A stretch of DNA of 40,153 nt, taken from positions 1-40,153 of the forward strand of contig PXRY01000001.1 of assembly GCA_003022925.1 (NCBI GenBank), given 5' to 3'. Below the pieces are notes generated by a model. The model saw only the letters and a list, made by a program, of their open reading frames with translations. It was not told the DNA's origin and did not search any database. Numbering within the stretch: position 1 is the stretch's first letter; every line of letters begins with the position of its first letter. The stretch comes from Halobacteriales archaeon QS_8_65_32. GTDB taxonomy: Archaea > Halobacteriota > Halobacteria > Halobacteriales > Halococcaceae. Below, in pieces: positions 28,200 to 35,036 of the stretch. The position numbers and the translations under genes were made by a program.

Positions 28200-28221
28200 G
28201 TTGTAGAATTTTGACTACAAC
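28200..28221. promoter_or_regulatory. Palindromic operator in a divergent promoter region
   Basis: GTTGTAG (28200-28206) and CTACAAC (28215-28221) form a perfect 7-bp inverted repeat with an 8-bp AT-rich spacer. It lies 29-50 bp before the ATG of the winged-helix gene at 28250 and 48-69 bp before the divergent gene at 28152, in the AT-richest part of the gap. Its position suggests autoregulation by the winged-helix protein and joint control of the divergent operon. Confidence 0.55.
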
Positions 28222-28249
28222 GCTTATGCTCGTTCGATCTATGACGGCT

Positions 28250-28588
28250 ATGAGCGACACTAGTATCGATTCGCACCCTGTAGACGTCAAGCGCAGTCGT
28301 GTCGAGCACCCGATCGGTTGGCTCTACCTCTGCCGACACGAGAGCGTCCACTACATTATCGACGCATTACTACAGGTCGATCCGCGAAAGGAGTTCACGA
28401 AGACCGAACTCGCGGAGTTCGCGGGGGTCAGCGCACAGAGCGTTCGTCGTCACCTACCGAAGTTGAGGGAACTGGAAGTCGTCGCCGAAACCGCCGGCGG
28501 AAAACGGTATCACTACGACATCGATAGCCCGGTCGGGCAGTTGATCGTCGAACTGAACGGGGAGATCAACGCGATCGGTGCTGAGTAG
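28250..28588 (+). CDS. Winged-helix DNA-binding protein (intact paralogue)
   Basis: 112 residues from the ATG at 28250 (MSDTSIDSHPVDVKRSR); ATG 28241 and TTG 28211 are alternatives but overlap the operator. Winged helix: GWLYLCRHESVHYIIDALLQVD, helix-turn-helix KTELAEFAGVSAQSVRRHLPKL, and wing ELEVVAETAGGKRYHYDIDS. The same protein type, of equal length, is encoded at 14876-15214, where a TAG interrupts it. No ligand domain is present, so it would sense through the wing/tail, a partner, or only by its own level. Its neighbours are the divergent lipoprotein operon and serA downstream; a palindrome just upstream is a likely binding site. Confidence 0.82.
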   Translation: MSDTSIDSHPVDVKRSRVEHPIGWLYLCRHESVHYIIDALLQVDPRKEFTKTELAEFAGVSAQSVRRHLPKLRELEVVAETAGGKRYHYDIDSPVGQLIVELNGEINAIGAE

Positions 28589-28715
28589 GGAAAGACGATC
28601 GTCAACTCGTGGCCGATATCGAGCGGCGATTGAACGAGTCCACGTCAGGCGAGTTTTCACGACGCTCGCGCGGCAGTAAAGCAAGTGTTATTCCGCCGGG
28701 CGAAGAGCCTCGGGT

Positions 28716-30302
28716 ATGAAAGTTCTCGTCACGAACCCCATCGCCGACGCCGGCCTCGAACGACTGCGGGTGGCCGGCCACGACGTCGAGACGGCCTACG
28801 ACGCTACCGACGATTCGCTCTACGACGCGGTCATTGATGCGGATGCACTGATCGTTCGCTCTGGAACGGAGGTGACCGCCGACGTGATCGAAAGCGCCCG
28901 CGACTTGGTGATCGTCGGCCGAGCGGGGATCGGCACCGACAACATCGACATCGACGCCGCGACCGACCGGGGCGTGATCGTCGCGAACGCCCCCGAGGGC
29001 AACGTCCGCGCCGCGGCCGAACACACCGTTGCGATGACCTTCGCGACCGCCCGGTCGATCCCCCAGGCCCACGCCCGGCTCAGGGCCGGCGAGTGGGCGA
29101 AAGGCGATTTCTTGGGGACTGAACTCAACGGCAAGGTCTTAGGGGTGGTGGGACTCGGCCGCGTCGGCCAGGAAGTCGCTCGCCGGCTCGGCAACCTCGG
29201 CATGGACATCGTGGCGTACGACCCCTACATCGCCGAAAGCCGTGCCGATCGCCTCGGCGCGGAACTCGTCGACCTCGACGAGTGCATCCCCCGAGCGGAC
29301 GTACTGACCGTCCACACGCCGCTGACCCCCGAGACCGAGGACCTGATCGGCGAACCCGAACTCGACCGAATGGAAGGGGGACACCTCGTGAACTGCGCGC
29401 GCGGGGGCGTTGTCGACGAGGCGGCCCTGGCCGAAGCGGTCGACGACGGCACTCTTGAGGGCGCAGCGGTCGACGTCTTCGCGAACGAACCCGTCTCGCC
29501 GGACAACCCCCTGCTCGACGTCGAGAACGTCGTCATTACGCCTCACCTGGCTGCGAGCACCGAAGCCGCCCAGGAACACGTCGCGACGTCGATCGCCGAT
29601 CAGGTACTCGCCGCCATTGAGGGACGGCCGGTCGCGAACGCGCTGAACGCCCCCTCGATCGACGAAGCGGCCTTCCCCCGCGTGCGCCCCTATATCGATA
29701 TCGCCGAAACCGCCGGCCGGATTTCGGTGCAGTTGTTCGACGAGCGGGTCGCCGAAGTCGAGGTCACCTACGCCGGCGAGATCGCCGACGAGGACGTAGA
29801 CCTCGTGACCGCGAGCGCGCTGAAGGGCGTATTCCGACCGCTCGAATGGCAGGTCAACGCCGTGAACGCCCCCCGGATCGCTGACGAGCGCGGCATCGAG
29901 GTAAGCGAGATCAAACGCCGCCAGGCCGAGGACTTCCAAAGCCTCGTCACGGTCGCCGTTCGCAGCGACGACGGCGCGGAGATGAGCGTCTGTGGGACCC
30001 TCTTTGCGGGCGAGGACCCCCGGATCGTCCGCGTCGACGGCTTTCGGGTCGATGCCATTCCCGGCGGGAGAATGATGGTCACGCGAAACGCCGACGCTCC
30101 CGGCGTGATCGGCCTGATCGGCACCGTGATGGGCGAGCATGATATCAACATCGCTGGTATGTACAACGCCAGGGAAGCCCACGGCGGCGAGGCGATGACC
30201 GTCTACAATGTCGATCAAGCGGTCCCCGAGGAAGCACGCGCGGAACTCGAAGCCGACGAGCGGATCATTTCGACCCGGTATATCACGCTCAACGACGAGT
30301 AA
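28716..30302 (+). CDS. serA: D-3-phosphoglycerate dehydrogenase
   Basis: 528 residues from the ATG at 28716. Long SerA form: substrate domain at both ends of a Rossmann domain (GLGRVGQEVARRLGNLGMDIVAYDPY, about 145-170); the catalytic trio Arg (VNCARGGVVDEAAL), Glu (VFANEPV) and His (VVITPHLAASTEAAQ); an intervening domain (about 320-450); and a C-terminal ACT domain (VDAIPGGRMMVTRNADAPGVIGLIGTVMGEHDINIAGM), which usually gives feedback control by serine. It carries out the first step of serine synthesis, with serB located nearby. It follows the winged-helix gene by 127 bp with its own TATA-like TTATT at about 28688, so it may be transcribed separately. Confidence 0.96.
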   Translation: MKVLVTNPIADAGLERLRVAGHDVETAYDATDDSLYDAVIDADALIVRSGTEVTADVIESARDLVIVGRAGIGTDNIDIDAATDRGVIVANAPEGNVRAAAEHTVAMTFATARSIPQAHARLRAGEWAKGDFLGTELNGKVLGVVGLGRVGQEVARRLGNLGMDIVAYDPYIAESRADRLGAELVDLDECIPRADVLTVHTPLTPETEDLIGEPELDRMEGGHLVNCARGGVVDEAALAEAVDDGTLEGAAVDVFANEPVSPDNPLLDVENVVITPHLAASTEAAQEHVATSIADQVLAAIEGRPVANALNAPSIDEAAFPRVRPYIDIAETAGRISVQLFDERVAEVEVTYAGEIADEDVDLVTASALKGVFRPLEWQVNAVNAPRIADERGIEVSEIKRRQAEDFQSLVTVAVRSDDGAEMSVCGTLFAGEDPRIVRVDGFRVDAIPGGRMMVTRNADAPGVIGLIGTVMGEHDINIAGMYNAREAHGGEAMTVYNVDQAVPEEARAELEADERIISTRYITLNDE

Positions 30303-30366
30303 GGAACTCGGGAAACCCTCGGCACAGTATTAATTAGCGGCATAGGAGAGAACAGCAGGTCAGATT

Positions 30367-30678
30367 GAACGGTTCGAAAGCTCCCGACACGTTCGGTTCG
30401 GGGGGCTCATTGCTGTTAAAAGACCGCGCTGCCGCGCGGTCTTTTGCGATGTGATGGGAACTCTCCGAGTTCCCATTTACTCACGAGGACTCCGTTCTCG
30501 TGAATGTGGTCAGAACGTGGAGCGTTCTGACTGCAAGCTGGAAATCGTAGATTTCCAGCACTGAACGAAAGACGCCTTCGGCGTCTTTCGAACCACGGCG
30601 AAGCCGCCACGCGGTCGGCCCCTTTCAGTCCCACCCTGTAGCAGTTGTCCGGTGGGCAATTACGTAGGTCAACGCTGC
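30367..30678 (-). repeat. Dispersed structured element, copy D (long form)
   Basis: Fills most of the 455-bp gap between serA and the broken hydrolase. On the plus strand it starts GAACGGTTCGAAAGCTCCCG, with a 7-bp hairpin CTCCCGA/TCGGGGG (30381-30404), and ends GTCGGCCCCTTTCAGTCCCA followed by a 50-bp arm shared with copy B (GGCAATTACGTAGGTCAACG). GAAAG (30376-30380) can pair with CTTTC (30622-30626), closing the element. Its 200-bp interior is an array of unrelated hairpins (separate entry). No coding potential. It is about twice as long as the other copies. Confidence 0.65.
30418..30606. repeat. Array of consecutive perfect hairpins
   Basis: Six long stems follow one another with 3-5 nt loops and unrelated sequences: AAAAGACCGCGC at 30418 (12 bp, loop to 30445); ATGGGAACTC at 30454-30476 (10 bp); TCACGAGGAC at 30481-30503 (10 bp with one G-T); GTCAGAACG at 30509-30531 (9 bp); GCTGGAAATC at 30537-30559 (10 bp); CGAAAGACGCC at 30566-30590 (11 bp). 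A seventh short one, CGGC-GAA-GCCG, ends at 30606. Gaps between stems are only 4-8 bp. Such spacing is not expected by chance and the stems do not resemble each other, so they were not made by duplication of one unit. Confidence 0.85.
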
Positions 30679-30757
30679 TGGCGCGACCGGAGCGAACCCG
30701 CCGCGGTCGTAGAGGACACCCAAGCGCCTCGAAGGCCAGCACGGACGAGACGTCCCT

Positions 30758-32057
30758 TTACCCGGACGCGACGCTGTGAATCCACCCCCCGACGTCCCCG
30801 ATGACTGAGGGAGCGACGTTTCCGCCGAAGTACAGCGCAAGCGGCGTCGCCGGCACGAAGCCCGCCTGGAAGTAGTGATCGGGCCCCTCGTAGAACTCGA
30901 CCCTGCTGCCGCCGGGGAGATCGGTGGCCCGCCACGCCTCGAACTCACCCCGGAGCCACGCGAGGAGTTCGGGTTGGGCCGCCTCGTCGGCCCGTCCAGC
31001 CTTCAGGACGAAGGCGGGCATGTCGAGGGCGCTTGCGGTCCCCGCAGGGTCGTACGCCGCGACGCTGCGGTGCCACGTTCCCGGTCGCCCCTAGAGAGTC
31101 TCGTCATCCTCGAAGTCGCCCTCGGCGATGCGCCGTGCGGTCTCGCGCTCGCGGTCGAGTTCGGCCTCCTGTGCGTCGCTGAGGTCGCCATCCGGTTCGA
31201 ACTCGTAGCGCATGAAATCGAGGTCGTCGGGATCGAGCGTCGAGTCCGCGCGACCGTCGAGAACGACGCCCGCGACGCTGCCGTGCTGAGCGGCGATGCG
31301 GGGAGCGGCCATCCCGCCCTGGCTGTGGCCCGCGACGAACAGGGCCTCTTCGGCCACCCTATCGATGGCGGCGAGTTCCGCCAGTGCCGCGACGGCGTCG
31401 TCGACGACCGCATCGAGCGTTAACTCCTCGTCGGGGACGTCCTGGTCCGCGAGGCGCTTCTCGTAGCGAAGCGTGGCGATCCCCTCGCTCGCGAGTCCCC
31501 ACGCGAAATCCCTCAGAAGCTTCGACGCGCCCACGGTGCCGTCCGGGTCGTGGACGCCGGCCCCGTGAACGAGCGCAACGCCCGGAAACGGCCCAGGTCC
31601 GGTGGGTAGCGCGAGAACCCCGTCGAGGCTAACGTCCCCGGCGTCGACGCTCACCGCACGCTCGCCGAACGCGCCCCGGTCGACGTACGCTGGGGGTTCG
31701 TACGCGGGTGAGAACGACGAGCCGACGACGCCGTCGGCCGTGACTTCGATAGTCGCCGCCTCAGTCCCCGCCTCGAACTCGAACGTGACGATCGCCTCGG
31801 TACCGCCGTCGATCGCTTCGTCCTTACTCGCGGTCACGTCGCTCACGCCTTGCAAGTCGCCGTACTGTGCGTGGAGCCCCGATCGGTACCGTTCGAGCGC
31901 GTCTTCGGCGTCCATCGATTCCTCCCCGAACCCGTCGGGGGAAGGTCTCGACGACCGCCGCCCGACCCTCGTCGGTGAGCAAAGCGGTCGCGTCGACGAC
32001 CGATCCGTCGGCGAACCGGTTCGCGAACTCGCGCGCCGTCGCTTCGGCCTCGCGCAT
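30758..32057 (-). pseudogene. Alpha/beta hydrolase with N-terminal DUF3887-like domain, two lesions
   Basis: The gene reads in three pieces. The start MREAEATAREFANRFADG (ATG at 32057) runs to VVETFP, where a run of five C (four would keep frame, about 31945) shifts into the frame that continues DGFGEESMDAEDALERYRSG. That frame carries LVHGAGVHDPDG and the nucleophile elbow VAGHSQGGMAAPRIA, then meets TAG at 31093-31091 after DDETL. The same frame continues GRPGTWHRSVAAYD, MPAFVLKAGRADE and FYEGPDHYFQAG, which supplies the catalytic His, to the stop at 30758. The track shows these as separate ORFs with an overlong artefact start at 32581. Family: secreted or cytoplasmic serine hydrolases of the type found after a DUF3887 domain. 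Two independent lesions point to decay. Confidence 0.75.
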
Positions 32058-32318
32058 GGGAACCATCCGTCGAGTCGCGTTCGTCCGGCGGGGTCGAATA
32101 GCTTGTGTGGCTCGGCCCGCACCAGAAGCCCGCTGACGGGAAAGCGCGATGGTCGATCGCCGACGACGACCGAAACTACTTGTACACCGCCGAACCCATC
32201 GGCCGGGGATCGAAATCGTCGTTCGATTCCGAATCGTGATCGCCGGAGCCAGTTCGACGACACGGACTCGACCCGATTCGTCGCCGTTCTCCACGACTCT
32301 ATGCCTCCGCTGGGCCGA

Positions 32319-32343
32319 TTTTGTATAGCGATATGAAGTTTAC
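32319..32343 (-). repeat. AT-rich end motif, solitary copy 1
   Basis: Plus strand ...GTATAGCGATATGAAGTTTAC. Read on the minus strand it begins GTAAACTTCATATCGC, the same terminus as the ends of the 33262-33888 insertion and of the motif at 34881. It lies 262 bp before the hydrolase start; the interval 32058-32445 shows no gene. Confidence 0.55.
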
Positions 32344-32445
32344 AAGAGAAAGCGGCGGTCTCGTGAGTCGTGCGTAGCGTCGGCGACCGGCCGGCGACTC
32401 GGTTCTCCCTGGCGTCGCTCAGTTGATCGTCCGCCGTGATCGCGC

Positions 32446-33113
32446 TCAGTACTCGACCGCGACCGATTCGCCGACGGGTCGGCCGTCGATCGACGGGCGG
32501 TCTCGCCGGGCGAGGCCGAGTCGCGGCCCCGGACAGTCTCGGCGAACCGTTGCAGCAGTAGCCGGTCAGGATCGGTGCCATGGAAGACCGATGATAGGTC
32601 GGCCGGAGTTTTCTCGCGCGTCACCTGAATGCGCCGGGCGAAACAGTCCATGTCGATGACACCGTGTGTCCCGGTTACCTCCGACGTCGCGTCGCTCCGT
32701 GATTCCCGCCCGTGGGATGCGTTCGACGACCCGTCGAGTGTGAACCGCGCTCCGTCGTCGAGCGTTATCGAGAGCGCGCTGACGTTCTCGCCTTCGGTAC
32801 CGGCGAATCGGGGTGCCGTCTCGGCGTGCATCCCGATGTGGAGTCCGATCAACCGGTGGACCGCGTCGACGGCGCTGACGGCGTGGTGCGCGATAGCCCT
32901 GTCGATCCGGTCAGGATGGTCGAGCCAACCTCCGCGGAGAGGCCTGTGATGTGTGCCCGAGGGAGCAGTAATCTCTTCGATCGAACTGAGACTCGCGTGC
33001 TCGTGATGTCGGCCCTTGAACCCCGGTGTTTCGACGCGACTCCGATGTACTCCGGCCCTCTCGTCGACCACCGGTCTCGCCTCCGGAAGCCGGGGTTCGG
33101 GGGTCGGAAGCAC
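32446..33113 (-). pseudogene. Probable Gfo/Idh/MocA-type oxidoreductase remnant
   Basis: Minus-strand frame 33113 onward contains a C-terminal oxidoreductase-like stretch: GGWLDHPDRIDRAIAHHAVS, VDAVHRLIGLHIG, ALSITLDDGARFTLDGSS, GTHGVIDMDCFARRIQVTRE, and LLLQRFAETVRGRDSAS. The natural C-terminus, RPSIDGRPVGESVAVEY with TGA at 32446, is in a different frame, and about 15 residues expected before it are missing. No NAD-binding N-terminal Rossmann domain was found upstream. This is therefore a truncated and frameshifted relic. The family call depends on the H-x-x-D and G-T-x-G-x-I patterns and is moderate. Confidence 0.5.
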
Positions 33114-33261
33114 AGTTCCCGCCGGACCTCAACGAGTCGCCTTCGGAAGACGAGGTTACAGTCGAGGGCGTTCGCAATCGCGAGACTAAACGACGCTCGG
33201 CGAGATGACTCGAACTCGGATCTCGTCCTCTTCGAGGTGTGATACTCCGACACCGGCAGCT

Positions 33262-33888
33262 GTAAACTACATACTGCGATATAGAAGCCCCTGAATCGCA
33301 AGGGGAGCGCGAGCGTATGATGTCGGCCGATGCGGTGACAGAACGGTAGGTCGAACCGTCCTTCCGAGATCCGCCGAGGAGACGAATTCGTCCCCGGAAA
33401 CGCCGGTTCTATCGAGAATTAATAGAAATCGCGACAGTTCCGTCGCTCGACGAGTGGTAAGCACGACTGAACGGACTACTCGAACCGCGGCGCAGCACCA
33501 ATGCATTGTTCCGGTAGAGTCGGCACGTCGTTCGCGGTTACCGATGGTGGTTGGCTGGGTTCCTCGAAGGGACCGATATGGACGAGCAACGCGAGTCGGC
33601 ACGGGTCCGGGTTCCCGAAACTGCGTGCTCGCGGGTACCAGTGCTTTGCGAGATCGAGTCCGCGCACGGGAGACGTCAACTGTTTCGCCGAGCGACGAAG
33701 TCGTGGGTTCGATCGACGGTAGGTCGTCGGTGAGTTAGAAGCGATTCGGAGGACACGTCGATGGGACGGTTCCGCGCTCTCGGCGACTGCTCGGCTGGAG
33801 AGTCGTCGGATGGACAGGGCGAACTCGTAGGCGGGGGTTCCTCGGTGCAGTCGTTGCAGGAATTTTTGTATCGCGATATGTAATTTAC
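33262..33888. mobile_element. 627-bp inverted-repeat insertion (MITE-like or dead IS)
   Basis: The left end GTAAACTACATACTGCGATA and the reverse complement of the right end, GTAAATTACATATCGCGATA, match at 17 of 20 positions. Flanks are GGCAGCT (33255-33261) and GGCAGTT (33889-33895), a 7-bp direct repeat with one mismatch, as left by transposition. GTAA ends and a 7-8 bp duplication recall the IS66 group, but no transposase frame is visible inside; the largest ORF (33551-33733, MDEQRESARVRVPETACSR) is not recognised. It sits between the oxidoreductase remnant and the RIO2 gene, about 70 bp before the RIO2 start. Confidence 0.6.
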
Positions 33889-33955
33889 GGCAGTTCGTTG
33901 ACGGCGACGACGAGGACTCGCGAGGCTTTTGCCCACCGCGGGCGTAGCCAGGACG

Positions 33956-34884
33956 ATGGTGCGGAACGTCGCTGGCGAGATGGTAGATCTCGAAGCCGAG
34001 GACTTCTATCTGCTGTCGGGCATCGAACAGGGGATGCGTTACAGCGAGTGGGTCTCCCGGGAGAAGTTGCCCGAGTTCTCGCGGCTCACCGCCGAGGACG
34101 TTTCCTACCGGATCGACCGCTGTGAGGAGCGGGGGCTGCTCGAACGTCGGACGATCCAGTACGAGGGCTACCAACTCGCGCCCGAGGGCTACGACATCCT
34201 CGCCCTCCGGACGTTCGCCGAGCGCGATACGATCAAGAGCGTCGGCGCGCCCCTCGGCGTCGGCAAGGAAAGCGACGTCTACGAGGTCCGCTCGTACAAG
34301 CCCCTCGCGCTCAAGTACCACCGCGAGGGGTATACGAACTTCCGGGAGGTGGACAAGGGTCGCGAGTACACCGCCGGTAGCCAGCACTCTTCGTGGTTGT
34401 ATACTCTTCGTGGTTGTATACTGCCCGGAAGGCCGCCGAACGCGAGTACGGGGTTCTTTCTGATCTCTACCCGGGGGTTCGAGTACCCAGACCGATCGAC
34501 CAGAACCGCCACGCGATCGTCATGGCACAGATGGATGGGGTCGAACTCTCGCGCGCCCGCCTCGAACCCGCCCAGGCCCGGCCGGTCTGTGATCTCGTGC
34601 TTCGGGAGATGGCGACGGCCTACGACGCCGGCTACGTCCACGCCGACATGAGCCAGTACAATGTTTTCGTCGGCGAAGGCGGGGTCACGATTTTCGACTG
34701 GCCCCAAGCTGTCGCGACTGATCACGCGAACGCCGGGGAACTGTTAGAGCGCGACGTTGAGAACGTGGTGAGTTACCTCCGACAAAAACACCCGCGAGAA
34801 GTTCCCGAGACCGAGACGCGGGCGCTCGCTCACGCGATTGGCGAGGGGAACTTCGAGTCGGTAAGCACATTCGAAACGTCGTAA
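33956..34884 (+). pseudogene. RIO2-type serine protein kinase gene, frameshifted by a 17-bp tandem duplication
   Basis: RIO2 is an atypical kinase/ATPase of small-subunit ribosome maturation, found in nearly all archaea. Start ATG at 33956: MVRNVAGEMVDLEAEDFYLL, a winged-helix N-domain (to about residue 90), then the ATP loop SVGAPLGVGKESDVYEVRSY (about 100). After GSQHSSWLYT the frame breaks, because CTCTTCGTGGTTGTATA occurs twice in a row. The second frame resumes SSWLYTARKAAEREYGVLSD, with MAQMDGVELSR, the catalytic YVHADMSQYNVFV and the metal site IFDWPQAV, to TAA at 34884. Deleting one 17-bp unit gives a normal 303-residue protein. As the enzyme is generally needed, this may be a recent, reversible or technical duplication rather than true loss. 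Confidence 0.85.
34387..34420 (+). repeat. 17-bp tandem duplication inside the RIO2 gene
   Basis: Two perfect, adjacent copies of CTCTTCGTGGTTGTATA (34387-34403 and 34404-34420). Because 17 is not a multiple of three, the downstream kinase domain is thrown out of frame. A perfect tandem repeat of this length can be lost or gained by slippage or recombination. Confidence 0.95.
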
Positions 34885-34905
34885 ATTGTATACTGCGATA
34901 TAGAA
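34881..34905 (+). repeat. AT-rich end motif, solitary copy 2
   Basis: GTAAATTGTATACTGCGATA begins inside the RIO2 stop codon region and matches the left end of the 33262-33888 insertion, including the later AAGCCCCTGA stretch (34920-34929 here, 33285-33294 there). No matching right end was found before mre11. It may be a leftover end or a site for the same protein. Confidence 0.5.
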
Positions 34906-35001
34906 TCGGCGGCGCGAGACAAGCCCCTGATCAGTGGGGAAGGGGTTCCAGCGAGCGAGAACGGACGATGGCCGATGTATCGATCGGGACTGTCGGGCGG
35001 C

Positions 35002-35009
35002 TTTATATA
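35002..35009 (+). promoter_or_regulatory. TATA box of the mre11-rad50 operon
   Basis: TTTATATA in GC-rich surroundings, centred about 31 bp before the ATG at 35037. The predicted start site is only a few bases before that ATG, which decides the start against the track's 34968 and against ATG 35022. Confidence 0.7.
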
Positions 35010-35036
35010 CGCGGCGTGAATATGGAGGGCAACCGA

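Noticed and set aside
30418-30606. CRISPR array
   Set aside because: No direct repeat recurs at regular spacing; the units are unrelated hairpins, and no cas genes are present.
32058-32581. N-terminal 160 residues of the track's 496-residue hydrolase ORF
   Set aside because: The true N-terminus (MREAEATAREFANRF) lies in another frame; the track ORF is open there only because of the C-run frameshift.
33476-34387. 303-residue minus-strand ORF opposite the RIO2 gene
   Set aside because: It is the antisense shadow of RIO2 and the insertion; composition is not haloarchaeal and no domain is visible.
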